In this document: one piece after another, positions 25,723 to 32,872 of the stretch
Layout: the number at the start of each line of letters is the position of its first letter
Position numbering within the stretch: position 1 is the stretch's first letter
DNA from: Phycisphaerales bacterium
Lineage (GTDB): Bacteria; Planctomycetota; Phycisphaerae; Phycisphaerales; UBA1924
DNA length: 44,194 nt
Assembly: GCA_029260375.1 (NCBI GenBank)
Contig: JAJDDI010000005.1
Span: 1-44,194 of the forward strand
Direction of reading: 5' to 3'
Translations under genes and position numbers: made by a program
The notes under the pieces: model-generated
Told to the model about the DNA's origin: nothing
Database searches by the model: none
What the model saw: only the letters and a program-made list of their open reading frames with translations

Positions 25723-26519
25723 TCAATCCCGTACACGCCCTGGCTCGTGTTGTGCAGGCGTGTGTCGTCGCCTCCATTCAGTGGATTCGCCACGCCCTCG
25801 CTCGCCTCGGTCGGATCCCTGAGCGCCCCGTGCCCGTCGGCGAAGGCCATGGGCGTCATCTCCCGGTAGTGCTCGCCCACGCGCTCGGGCTCCTCGCTCA
25901 GGTACGCCAGGTGCCGGTCCCACAGCATCACCTTGCTCGCCGGCGCCCGAACCTCGCTCGCCCGCGTCGGGCGCAGCTCCGCGATCCGGTCCACCGTCTC
26001 CCCGCGGTCGGCCATCCACAGCGTCGGCCGAGCCACGAACGAGTTGCTGTACACGATCGAGAACATCTCGCCGGGCTCGATCTCGGCGCCGTTCATCAGG
26101 TCCTCGATCTCCGGCAGCTCGAACTCACGCCCGGGGCTGACCCACGTCTCGGCGATCCCGGGCCACTCGTCAATCGGCGTCACGATCGCGGGCCACATCG
26201 TCGCCAGGTCGAAGTGATTCGTTGTCGCGATGACGACGCCCTCCGGGTACCAGGGGAAGGTCAGCGCGTTGGGCTCGACCGGCTCATCGAGCCCCGCGGG
26301 CTGGTCGCCCGCCGCCCGGAACGGGTACCGCCCGTTGTCCGACGCGTACTGCTCGAAAAGCTGCTGCGTCGAGCGCACGTTGGCCAGCGCCAGCGTCCGC
26401 TTCGCCGTGGACCGCGCCCCGCCCAGCGCCGGCAGCGCGATCGCCAGGATCAACGCGATGATCCCGATCACCACCATCAGCTCGATCAGCGAGAACGCCT
26501 TCTTTGCGCAACGGTTCAC
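25713..26519 (-). CDS. Type IV pseudopilin-like protein (H-X9-DG type)
   Basis: The protein (268 residues) starts MNRCAKKAFSLIELMVVIGI: a short basic leader, Ala before Phe instead of the usual Gly as cleavage neighbour, Glu at +5, then a long hydrophobic helix. The C-terminal HYREMTPMAFADGHGALRD carries the DGH element typical of planctomycete pseudopilins. The GTG start at 26519 overlaps the stop of the upstream gene (GTGA), showing translational coupling. Its 3' end overlaps recQ by 10 bases on the opposite strand. The product is probably a minor pilin of a secretion or pilus-like system; the rest of that machine is not in the window. Confidence 0.82.
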   Translation of the reverse strand: MNRCAKKAFSLIELMVVIGIIALILAIALPALGGARSTAKRTLALANVRSTQQLFEQYASDNGRYPFRAAGDQPAGLDEPVEPNALTFPWYPEGVVIATTNHFDLATMWPAIVTPIDEWPGIAETWVSPGREFELPEIEDLMNGAEIEPGEMFSIVYSNSFVARPTLWMADRGETVDRIAELRPTRASEVRAPASKVMLWDRHLAYLSEEPERVGEHYREMTPMAFADGHGALRDPTEASEGVANPLNGGDDTRLHNTSQGVYGIDYD

Positions 26520-27343
26520 GGCCCCTCCCCCCCCTCGCCCACGCTCAGCGTCGTCATCGAGTACATCCCCGGCTGCCACGCGCCCGTCTCCGCGTTCCAC
26601 GTCAGCACGACCCCCAGCGTCACCTCGCCCCCCTTGTGCGGCCCCTTCTTCGGGCGGATCGGCACGCTCACCTCGATGGGTGTCGGCCCCGTCGCCGCCT
26701 CCGGGTCCGCGTCCGGGAAGTTCCCCGCCGCGCGCATCGCCATCCGCCGCTGGGCCACCCCCGCGCCGCGATCGTCGCTGTCCTCGTCCACCGTCCGCGA
26801 CACCCGCCGCGGCTGCGCCTCGCCCCCGCCCCCGCCCATCCCCGCGTACGCCGCCACCCGGACCCGGTCCAGGTCCGGCTCGCCCATCGCAAACCACCCC
26901 GCCAGCGTCTCATACAACCGTGACCGCTCCTCCGCGTCCGGATCGATCGTCCCGCCAAGGCGCTGCACCGCCGCGACAAACGCGTCGTAGTCACCCAGCA
27001 GCATCGGCTCGATCGCGTCCCGCGCCGAAGACGCCACACGCTGGGCGTCGCCACCCCCGCTCAGATCCAGCGAGCGAGCGCTGCGCCCAACATCGTCGGC
27101 AAAGCTCGTCATGACCACGCCCACGTCATCCGCCGAACGGACCCTCGTGTAGTTCGTTTCGACCGCCTCCCCCTCGCCGGTCACCGCCTGCCCCGCCGGT
27201 AGGTCGCTCCGGGGATTCGTCACGGGCCGCGAGTTGCCCACCAACCGCCACGCCGCGACGGACACCGCCCCGACCAGAAACACCGCCGCCAGGGCGATCT
27301 TGACCTCGGTTGCTCCAAACGCCCGCCGACGCATCGCGCTCAT
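26516..27343 (-). CDS. Membrane-anchored protein of unknown function, coupled to pseudopilin
   Basis: This 275-residue protein has a single N-terminal hydrophobic segment (VKIALAAVFLVGAVSVAAW) after a basic stretch (MRRRAFG). The rest is a mainly helical, charged, probably periplasmic region with a Gly-rich loop (AGMGGGGGEAQP). The C-terminal region has strands VTLGVVLTWNAETGAWQPGMYS. No family is recognised. AAGGAG six bases before ATG 27343 fixes the start. Its stop overlaps the GTG of the pseudopilin gene, so the two are likely partners. Confidence 0.65.
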   Translation of the reverse strand: MSAMRRRAFGATEVKIALAAVFLVGAVSVAAWRLVGNSRPVTNPRSDLPAGQAVTGEGEAVETNYTRVRSADDVGVVMTSFADDVGRSARSLDLSGGGDAQRVASSARDAIEPMLLGDYDAFVAAVQRLGGTIDPDAEERSRLYETLAGWFAMGEPDLDRVRVAAYAGMGGGGGEAQPRRVSRTVDEDSDDRGAGVAQRRMAMRAAGNFPDADPEAATGPTPIEVSVPIRPKKGPHKGGEVTLGVVLTWNAETGAWQPGMYSMTTLSVGEGGEGP

Positions 27344-27444
27344 CACCAGCTCCTTGTGGGCGTCCACGCAACAACAGACCCCGCCCGCTCAGGACCGAGA
27401 TGCGCGGCGCCGCCCCGTCCGTCGCCACATCAGTGAAAGAACAC

Positions 27445-27523
27445 CGACCAGAGGTGGGGCAGGCGTCCCGCCTGCCTGGAGACAGCGACCAGAGGTGGGA
27501 CAGGCGTCCCGCCTGTCTGGAGT
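27445..27523. repeat. Two tandem copies of a GGCGTCCCGCC palindrome repeat (41-bp period)
   Basis: Units CGACCAGAGGTGGGGCAGGCG... and CGACCAGAGGTGGGACAGGCG... each carry the CAGGCGTCCCGCCTG palindrome and end in CTGGAG. One further single copy is at 29286-29313. The array abuts the stop codon of the NTF2-like gene. Confidence 0.85.
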
Positions 27524-28293
27524 CAGGGCGTGCCGTCCCCGTCTTGCGCCAAGATCAGCGCCACCACCCCCGCCGCCCTGTCGTTGGGCACCGTGAACGA
27601 GTAGCTGTACTGCGCGATCTTCCAGGCCCCGTCCACCCGCCGCAGCACCCCCTGCCCCCGCAGCGTGCCGTACTTCTCGTTGTCGATCAGCTCATCGAAC
27701 CACGCGACATCGCCAGAAAAGCTCACGTGCCGGTCGCGGGGGTGGTATGTCCACCCCTTGCCCTGCTCGACCATGAACCGGCGGGCGTAGTCCATGAACT
27801 GCGCCTTGGTCCAGCGCTCGGTGGCGTCGGTGCCCAGGAACGTCCCGTCCTCGTGCATCAGCGCGAAGTACGCGTCGAAGTCCGCCTTGCTCGCGGCGGT
27901 GTGGAAGGTGTCCATGACCTCGTTTGCCTGCCTTTCGAGAAGCTCCGCGTGCTCCTTCTCGTCGATGATCCGCCCATCATTGGTCCTGAACCGTTCTCGG
28001 CGCATCCTTTCGAGACGCGCTTTCGCGGCTTCGAGCGCCGCCTTTCTGGCTTCGGTCTCATCGCCTTCCGGCTGATGGTCCCGACTGAACAGATGAATGG
28101 TCTCCTCGAGCTCGCGTTTCTGTCGCAGCAGGTCATCCACAATCAATGCCCGTGAATGCTCAACCTCAGATCGCACACTTGGTTCGATCATCTCCTCACT
28201 CGTCACCGGCCCCGACATCGGCGCCACCGGCGGAACCGCCATCACCAGCCCGCACCCAAACACTGCGCCGCACAGCCACGTCCGCGTCTGCAT
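27523..28293 (-). CDS. Secreted NTF2/SnoaL-like protein
   Basis: The 256-residue protein has a signal peptide (MQTRTWLCGAVFGCGLVMAVPP), a long charged helix or coiled coil (about residues 45-115), and a C-terminal domain of the NTF2/DUF4440 type: VMDTFHTAASKADFDAYFALMHEDGTFLGTDATERW, then VAWFDELIDN, YGTLRGQGVLRRVDGAWKIAQYSYSFTVPN. These are the cone-shaped alpha-beta barrel elements. No catalytic residues can be assigned. A strong GGAGG lies seven bases before ATG 28293. It begins 16 bases after the truncated haemoglobin gene on the same strand, so they probably form an operon. Confidence 0.82.
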   Translation of the reverse strand: MQTRTWLCGAVFGCGLVMAVPPVAPMSGPVTSEEMIEPSVRSEVEHSRALIVDDLLRQKRELEETIHLFSRDHQPEGDETEARKAALEAAKARLERMRRERFRTNDGRIIDEKEHAELLERQANEVMDTFHTAASKADFDAYFALMHEDGTFLGTDATERWTKAQFMDYARRFMVEQGKGWTYHPRDRHVSFSGDVAWFDELIDNEKYGTLRGQGVLRRVDGAWKIAQYSYSFTVPNDRAAGVVALILAQDGDGTP

Positions 28294-28309
28294 CGCCAGC
28301 CTCCTTCAG

Positions 28310-28762
28310 CTACTCCGCGTTCACCATCCACGCGCTGAACTTCACCAGGAACTCGATAAACCCCTCCAGGTGCTCCGCCGGGAAGTTGTACCGCTCCGTC
28401 GCGTCCTCGAGCACGTCCCCGAAGCAGCGCAGCCACTCCTGCCGTGCCGCCTCGTCGATCTCGATCGCCAGGTGCCGCTGCCGCATCCGCGGCGGACCGT
28501 ACCGCTGCTGATACAGCGGCGGGCCCCCCAGCAGGAACACAAAGAACGCCCCCGACTTCTCCGCCTCCGCCGCCAAGCCCTCGGCATCAGCCGCGAACAT
28601 GTGCCCGATCGACGACTCGGAGAGCTTCCCGTAGAAGTCCCGGATCATCCGGAAAATCGCCTCCTCCCCCATCGCCGGGAAGATCTCCGTGCTCACCGAC
28701 CCGTTGGGCGGGGGCGTGATCAGCGGCGTGTGGATCGGCTTGCTTCTCGCCATCGCCCTCAT
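28310..28762 (-). CDS. Truncated (2/2) haemoglobin, group II-like
   Basis: This globin has 150 residues. The core reads MIRDFYGKLSESSIGHMFAAD, then FVFLLGGPPLYQQRYGPPRMRQRHLAIEI, where the His in MRQRHLAI is the proximal haem ligand. It ends EWLRCFGDVLEDATERYNF with a closing helix. Group II members have a Trp near the distal pocket, and FSAWMV near the C-terminus may be related. Such proteins bind O2 or NO. The start at 28762 is favoured; ATG 28753 is an alternative. It is probably first in an operon with the NTF2-like gene. Confidence 0.85.
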   Translation of the reverse strand: MRAMARSKPIHTPLITPPPNGSVSTEIFPAMGEEAIFRMIRDFYGKLSESSIGHMFAADAEGLAAEAEKSGAFFVFLLGGPPLYQQRYGPPRMRQRHLAIEIDEAARQEWLRCFGDVLEDATERYNFPAEHLEGFIEFLVKFSAWMVNAE

Positions 28763-28915
28763 CCTATCTCGCCCCCCGTGCAGGCCGACCCGATGCGTCC
28801 GAGAACCCTCCCCCCGCACGGGGACCGAGCCCGCGCCGTGCGAAACGGAACCGCGGGACGCAATTCGGACGCCCCACGAGTGATCTCACCCATCCTCAAC
28901 GTCGATAGATCGCCC

Positions 28916-29281
28916 ATGAGCCGATTCGAAGCACTCCGCAAGATCCAGTCCGGCGAGCTCCTCACCAGCAACGGGCTCCGCACCAAGCCCCGCTTCATCA
29001 CCACCATGGTGACCTGCGGCGCCGGGGCCGTCGTCGATATCAGCGCGGGCGGGCTCTGCGTCCATTCCAAGAAGAGCCCAGGCGAGCCCTCGGACCAGGT
29101 CCACACCATGACCGTCCAGAGCCCCTGGGGAACCTGCCAGCTCGACGTCAAGGTCGTCTGGACCAAAAAGCTCAGCCGCCGCCTCTTCGAGACCGGCCTC
29201 GCCTTCGTTGACCCGACCCAGGCCAAGAACCTGCTGCGCATCTGCTGGGACCCGATCGACGGCCCGTCCAAGGCCGCGTGA
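28916..29281 (+). CDS. PilZ-like domain protein
   Basis: The 121-residue protein has RTKPR (an RxxxR-type motif at about 22-26) and DISAGGLCV (DxSxxG, about 41-49). Strands VHTMTVQSPWGTCQLDVKVVWTKKL and ETGLAFVD follow. This spacing fits PilZ domains, which bind cyclic-di-GMP and control motility, secretion or polysaccharide synthesis. Because RxxxR and DxSxxG are about 15 residues apart, binding is plausible but not certain. It is a single gene, followed by a GGCGTCCCGCC repeat. Confidence 0.65.
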   Translation: MSRFEALRKIQSGELLTSNGLRTKPRFITTMVTCGAGAVVDISAGGLCVHSKKSPGEPSDQVHTMTVQSPWGTCQLDVKVVWTKKLSRRLFETGLAFVDPTQAKNLLRICWDPIDGPSKAA

Positions 29282-29285
29282 TCCA

Positions 29286-29313
29286 CCCGGTGGGACAGGC
29301 GTCCCGCCTGTCG
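29286..29313. repeat. Single GGCGTCCCGCC palindrome repeat
   Basis: CGGTGGGACAGGCGTCCCGCCTGTCGCC forms a stem GACAGGCG/CGCCTGTC and matches the units at 27445-27523. It lies between convergent genes. Confidence 0.8.
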
Positions 29314-29325
29314 CCAACCACCGAC

Positions 29326-30102
29326 TCAGCCGGGCTCATCCAGCAGCACGCACAGGCACGTCGCGCTCCCCTCGGCCTTCTGCATCTCGCTCAGCCCAAC
29401 CTCGTGCACCCCGAGCCCGAGCCCGCGCAGGATCGAAGCGGTCTTGGGCGCCCCCGCGGGCACGACGATCGAGTCGCCCACCAGCACGCCGTTGGCCGAC
29501 CACGGCTCATCCGAGCTCACGGGGATCAGCTCCACGCCCGTGAACGCGCTCGTGTCTACCCAGTCCGCGTTGACCAGCACCCGACCCCCGCCGACCGAGC
29601 ACGCCCCGGTCTTCAGGTGCAAACAGCCGGTCACCGGCACGGGGATCACCGTGTAGCCCAGCGGCCCGATGTGGCTGCGCAACTGCGCGACACCCTGGTC
29701 GTTGGTCCGCGTGCCCCGCCCCACGAACAGCGTCTTGCCGACACGGATCACGTCCCCGCCCTCGATCGTCGCCGGCGAGGTGATGTGCGCCAGCTCTCGA
29801 TAGGGCTTGAGCGCCGCCTCCATGCTCGGGCGTTCCCGCCGGCGCGAGTCCGTCGCCGGGCGGGCGATCACGCCCAGCTCATCGACCACGACCACCGGGT
29901 CCTCGACGAACACCGCGTCCGGGCAGTCGTTGGCCGGGTCGATCTCGACGACCTCGCACCCGATGCGCGCCAGCGCCTCGCGGTACGCCGCGTGCTGACG
30001 CAGCGCCAGCTCGTGGTCAATCGGCTCGCGCTGCATGTGGGTCAGCAGGCAATCGCCCATGGAGGTGCTGGGCTTGCGTACAATCGCGATCGGCTTGGGC
30101 AT
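29326..30102 (-). CDS. N(G),N(G)-dimethylarginine dimethylaminohydrolase-type pentein hydrolase
   Basis: This 258-residue pentein-fold enzyme has EDPVVVVDELGVIARP, TIEGGDVIRVGKTLFVGRG (109-130, the EGGD signature), GCLHLKTGACSVG with the catalytic His162, and SATCLCVLL with the catalytic Cys249. Members hydrolyse dimethylarginine to citrulline and dimethylamine; related enzymes use arginine or other guanidines. The full active-site set (Glu/Asp, His, Cys) is present and the length is typical. ATG 30102 is the only sensible start. It is a single gene on the minus strand, divergent from the zinc-ribbon membrane protein. Confidence 0.88.
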   Translation of the reverse strand: MPKPIAIVRKPSTSMGDCLLTHMQREPIDHELALRQHAAYREALARIGCEVVEIDPANDCPDAVFVEDPVVVVDELGVIARPATDSRRRERPSMEAALKPYRELAHITSPATIEGGDVIRVGKTLFVGRGTRTNDQGVAQLRSHIGPLGYTVIPVPVTGCLHLKTGACSVGGGRVLVNADWVDTSAFTGVELIPVSSDEPWSANGVLVGDSIVVPAGAPKTASILRGLGLGVHEVGLSEMQKAEGSATCLCVLLDEPG

Positions 30103-30174
30103 CCGTGTCTCTCCTGGGTCGTCCGCAGACGATCATACGCGGCGCCACGCCGCCGGATCGACGATGATGGGCCC

Positions 30175-30705
30175 ATGCCCCAGCCGCATCAAGATTCACA
30201 GAGCGTGATCAGCGGCGCCGCCCACGACCCGGGATTCGTCCATCCGCACCCGCCGCCCGAGCCCGACCCGCTGGTGGTCGCCCGCGCCCAGCGGATGCTG
30301 CTCTGGCACGTGCTCGCACTGCTCATCGTGACCGTGACACAGTGCGTCGCGCCCGTCAACGCGCCCGCGTGGATGGCCGCCGCCAAGCTCGCGATCTACG
30401 TCGTCGTCACGATGCTCACCATCGCCCGCGCCGTCAACCTGTCCATCGCGATCGGGGGGCGCAGCCCGATGACCTGGGTCGTCGCGCTGCTGCTCTTCAT
30501 CCCGCTGCTTAACTTCGCCCTGCTCGCCAGCCTCAACGCCCGCGCGACGGACCTGCTCCGATCACACGGCGTCCGCGTCGGCATCATGGGCGTGCCAGGC
30601 GAGGAGCTCGCAAAGTTACGCCCCGGCGTCTGCCGCGGCTGCGGCTACGACCTGGCCGGGCTCGGCGACGCCCCCTGCCCCGAGTGCGGGCATGCGCGTC
30701 ACTAA
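30175..30705 (+). CDS. Membrane protein with C-terminal zinc ribbon
   Basis: The 176-residue protein has a Pro/His-rich N-terminus and three or four hydrophobic segments (LLWHVLALLIVTVTQCVAPV, AKLAIYVVVTMLTIARAV, TWVVALLLFIPLLNFALLA). The C-terminus GVCRGCGYDLAGLGDAPCPECGHARH supplies two CxxC pairs of a small zinc ribbon. This ribbon tail is common in Phycisphaerae membrane proteins, in my experience. Function is unknown. The ATG at 30175 is the first after the divergent gene. Its stop overlaps the convergent YqaE-like pseudogene by four bases. Confidence 0.75.
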   Translation: MPQPHQDSQSVISGAAHDPGFVHPHPPPEPDPLVVARAQRMLLWHVLALLIVTVTQCVAPVNAPAWMAAAKLAIYVVVTMLTIARAVNLSIAIGGRSPMTWVVALLLFIPLLNFALLASLNARATDLLRSHGVRVGIMGVPGEELAKLRPGVCRGCGYDLAGLGDAPCPECGHARH

Positions 30706-30876
30706 GCCAGCACCCGCCACAGCGCGAAAATCATCCCCGGCAGCCCGAACATCAGCGTCAGCACGATGCTGATCACGAACATCAGCCCCAGACCATCCTT
30801 ACAGCGCCACGGCGACGGGCGGCAGGAAGATCGCCAGCAGCACCATGATCAGCGTGTTCTCGTTGATGTCGGACAT
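30702..30876 (-). pseudogene. YqaE/Pmp3 (UPF0057) small membrane protein, frameshifted
   Basis: Reading from ATG 30876 gives MSDINENTLIMVLLAIFLPP and VAVAL, then TAA at 30801-30799. Dropping one base (the T at 30801) restores KDGLGLMFVISIVLTLMFGL followed by PGMIFALWRVLA and a TAG at 30704-30702. Together they are a complete two-helix Pmp3/YqaE protein (LAIFLPPVAV, then PGMIFALW), a small membrane proteolipid linked to ion homeostasis and stress. So the gene is intact apart from one extra base: a real frameshift, a sequencing error or recoding. Its GGAG (30889-30886) lies in the right arm of the upstream terminator hairpin. Confidence 0.8.
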
Positions 30877-30877
30877 G

Positions 30878-30912
30878 AAAAAAGTCTCCGTGCGCGGAAA
30901 GCGCACGGAGAC
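30878..30912 (-). terminator. Strong rho-independent terminator overlapping the YqaE ribosome-binding site
   Basis: On the minus strand a 12-bp perfect stem (30912-30901 with 30895-30884, loop TTTCC) is followed by six T. It lies 52 bases after the TM2 stop. The downstream arm contains GGAG with nine-base spacing to the YqaE ATG, so the same hairpin could hide that site. Confidence 0.9.
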
Positions 30913-30963
30913 CCTATCAGACGGCGTGCGAAGCCGTTACTTTCTCGCGCTCGATGCCCCGCC

Positions 30964-31263
30964 CTACGCCGCCTTGACCGCCTCGGGACGCTGCGCGTCC
31001 GCCTTCTCGAACGCCTCGGCAAGATCCACGCTGTTGAAGGGGACGCCGTCGCCGTCCTGCGTGACCGTGACCGCCTCGTACAACGCCCACATCGCCGCCA
31101 GGAACGGCGGGACCAGCACCAGCCACCCGACCGTGCCCATCGCCAGCTGGATCATCGCCGGCGTCTTCCGCCTGGCCAGGAAGTTATGAACCCCGAGCGA
31201 GCCGAGCAGCACGGCGGCGATGACGTACACGGGTCGTGAGCAGCGGGGTGACGCGTCGGACAT
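30964..31263 (-). CDS. TM2-domain membrane protein
   Basis: The 99-residue protein has two hydrophobic helices, PVYVIAAVLLGSLGVHNFLA and AMGTVGWLVLVPPFLAAMWALYEAV, joined by a basic loop (RRKTP). The LLGSLGVHNFLARR pattern is the TM2 domain core (usual consensus LGxxGxHxFY). TM2 proteins are small membrane proteins of unclear role. GGAG lies about six bases before ATG 31263. It ends in a strong terminator before the frameshifted YqaE gene. Confidence 0.75.
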   Translation of the reverse strand: MSDASPRCSRPVYVIAAVLLGSLGVHNFLARRKTPAMIQLAMGTVGWLVLVPPFLAAMWALYEAVTVTQDGDGVPFNSVDLAEAFEKADAQRPEAVKAA

Positions 31264-31463
31264 GGGCGGCTCCGGGTTCCGGCGATGGACGCCGGGCTGG
31301 GTTCAGGGTCTCCAAGGACACACCCTGAGATCCGGGAGACCGCGTCACAGCAGGATTTGGCGCACGCCCCCCCGGGCGCGTGAAGCTGCACGGTGCAGTC
31401 GGTCTGTGCGGGTGAGCCGGGAGGTTCTTGGGCGTGGGGCCGGCGGGCTGGCGACGCTGGACG

Positions 31464-31541
31464 TGTCGCCTCGTCGCCCTTGCGGAACCAGCGGACGCGC
31501 TGGGCCGAGGCGCCGTGCGTGAAGCGCTGGAAAGGCCGCCG
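31464..31541 (-). pseudogene. Remnant of a neutral zinc metallopeptidase C-terminus
   Basis: On the minus strand PFQRFTHGASAQRVRWFRKG is readable. It matches the conserved end of the putative neutral zinc metallopeptidase family, whose members end FTHGSSxQRVRWFxRG. Nothing else of that family (HExxH motif) is found upstream. The frame then runs into unrelated sequence. It is probably a decayed fragment. The 349-base gap 31264-31612 holds only this and the next hairpin. Confidence 0.5.
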
Positions 31542-31565
31542 CCCCGGTGGTGACCGGGGCGGCGG
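31536..31565 (-). terminator. GC hairpin after the small basic protein gene
   Basis: A 13-bp perfect stem (31536-31548 with 31553-31565) has a 4-base loop and is followed on the minus strand by CCTTTCC. It lies 48 bases after the stop of the small basic protein. The T tract is short. Confidence 0.6.
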
Positions 31566-31612
31566 GAGGATTGAGCGTTATCCCCGCGGGTCAGGGCGGG
31601 GGGAGCGTCGCG

Positions 31613-31708
31613 TTAGCGAGCGCTGCGCTTGGGCTTGCCGCTGGGCTTGCCCGGCTTGGTCGTGGGCTTGCTGGTCGAGGAGGACGGCTTGGAAGGTTTG
31701 CCAGCCAT
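31613..31708 (-). CDS. Very small Lys/Ser/Pro-rich basic protein (31 residues)
   Basis: The open frame begins MAGKPSKPSSSTSKPTTKPG and ends SGKPKRSAR. It has KP repeats and no acidic, aromatic or hydrophobic core residues. The composition resembles disordered histone H1-like tails or small nucleoid proteins; I recognise no family. Independent support for a transcript is a consensus TTGACA promoter (31833-31860) and a 13-bp hairpin downstream. The ribosome-binding site is modest (GGGGA). Alternatively the transcript could be an RNA of about 290 bases with no protein product. Confidence 0.5.
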   Translation of the reverse strand: MAGKPSKPSSSTSKPTTKPGKPSGKPKRSAR

Positions 31709-31832
31709 GTGTGGTCCCCGCGGTTGGCGGGGCCTCCGTGCGATTGGGCGTGTGGGCTTTGTCCAGCGAACTCCGCTGGCGGCCGACCCGGACTTGGGTC
31801 CGGCGTGCTGCCCGTCGTCCAATCTGGCGGAG

Positions 31833-31860
31833 AGAATAGATTCGATTTTGGAACTGTCAA
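31833..31860 (-). promoter_or_regulatory. Sigma-70 promoter with perfect -35
   Basis: On the minus strand TTGACA (31860-31855), 16 bases and TATTCT (31838-31833) form a near-consensus promoter in a local A+T-rich patch. The predicted start is near 31826, about 118 bases before the small-protein ATG. Confidence 0.7.
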
Positions 31861-31918
31861 TGCGCCAAGTGGGCTCTTGAAACAAATTTTTTTGGCGCCT
31901 TTGGGGCGGGGCTGGGCG

Positions 31919-32563
31919 TTAGGGGCAGCCGGCGGCGAAGGCGGTCAGGAAGGCGATCACGTCGGAGAAGTTGAGCTCGGCGTCGGGGGCGAAGTCGGCG
32001 ATCGGGTCGCCCGCGGCGAAGGCCTCGAGGAAGGCGAGGACGTCGGAGAAGTCGAGCGTGCCGTCGGGCGCCAGGTCGGCGGGGCAGTCGGGGAGGATGA
32101 CGACCGAGAGGGCGTAGGGGTCGCCCGCGTTGGGGGGGAACTGGGGGGCGTCGCGCCAGGCGCCGAGCTCGATCCAGTAGGAGTGGCCGGCCTCGAGGAC
32201 GATGTCGATGCGCGGGTCGAGGGTGCTGGGGGAGCCGGGGCAGGCGTCGTCGTCCTCGACCCAGAAGGTGGACTGGAGGAAGCTGCATGCGTCGGCGTAG
32301 ACGCGCATGTAGGAGTCGCCGGTCGTGCCGCACATGTCGATGCGGTGCGTGGCGGTGGTGGTGCAGTCGTACTGGAAGAAGACGTCGAAGTAGGGGCGAT
32401 CGACGAGGTCGTTGGTGCAGCCGAGGACGTCGGCGACGAGGTAGGGCAGGTCGGCGGTGGTGAAGACGATGGCGGTGTCGCACGCTTCGTTGGGGGCGGG
32501 GACGCAGTCGCCGGCGAGGGCTGGGGGGGCGAGGGCGAGGGCGAGGGCGGTGGTGGCTCGCAT
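31919..32563 (-). CDS. Secreted protein with C-terminal dockerin-like repeats
   Basis: The 214-residue protein has a signal peptide (MRATTALALALAPPALAGD). Its Cys-containing beta-rich domain (DCTTTATHRIDMCGTTGDSYMRVY, DIVLEAGHSYWIELG) resembles pre-peptidase C-terminal or carbohydrate-binding-like folds. Two dockerin-like motifs close the protein: TLDFSDVLAFLEAFAAGDPIADF and ELNFSDVIAFLTAFAAGCP. It is probably exported and attached through the repeat domain. GGAG lies about nine bases before ATG 32563. It is downstream of the repeat-eroded gene on the same strand. Confidence 0.83.
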   Translation of the reverse strand: MRATTALALALAPPALAGDCVPAPNEACDTAIVFTTADLPYLVADVLGCTNDLVDRPYFDVFFQYDCTTTATHRIDMCGTTGDSYMRVYADACSFLQSTFWVEDDDACPGSPSTLDPRIDIVLEAGHSYWIELGAWRDAPQFPPNAGDPYALSVVILPDCPADLAPDGTLDFSDVLAFLEAFAAGDPIADFAPDAELNFSDVIAFLTAFAAGCP

Positions 32564-32697
32564 GGGCGGGTTCTCCTCTGCGCCGAGTCTACTGGGCGCG
32601 GAGCGGAGATCGAAGGAAGAAACGGGGAAGGGCGCGGCGTGCGCTGTGCGGGCGTTTGCTGAGCGTGGGCGGGCTGATGGCGCCGCTCCTGATGACG

Positions 32698-32754
32698 CCC
32701 CTCATCCGTCGGCTGCGCCGACACCTTCTCCCCCGGGGGGAGAAGGGGGGAGGG
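32698..32754. repeat. CTCATCCGTCGGCTGCGC repeat, copy 1
   Basis: The unit is CTCATCCGTCGGCTGCGC, then GACACCTTCTCCCCC and a GGGGGGAGAAGGGG arm, forming a GC hairpin (CTTCTCCCCC/GGGGGAGAAG). A related CCTCCCCC/GGGGGAGG hairpin follows at 32784-32807. Both lie in frame in the eroded gene. Confidence 0.85.
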
Positions 32755-32817
32755 GGACCCCCTCCGTCTCGCGTTGCTCGACACCTCCCCCGCCGGGGTG
32801 GGGGAGGAGATGCTGTG

Positions 32818-32872
32818 TCCCTCATCCGTCGGCTGCGCGGACACCTTCTCCCCCGGGGGGAGAAGGGGGGAG
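32818..32872. repeat. CTCATCCGTCGGCTGCGC repeat, copy 2
   Basis: Nearly identical to copy 1 over about 50 bases, on the same strand and in the same reading frame of the overlying gene. Confidence 0.85.
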
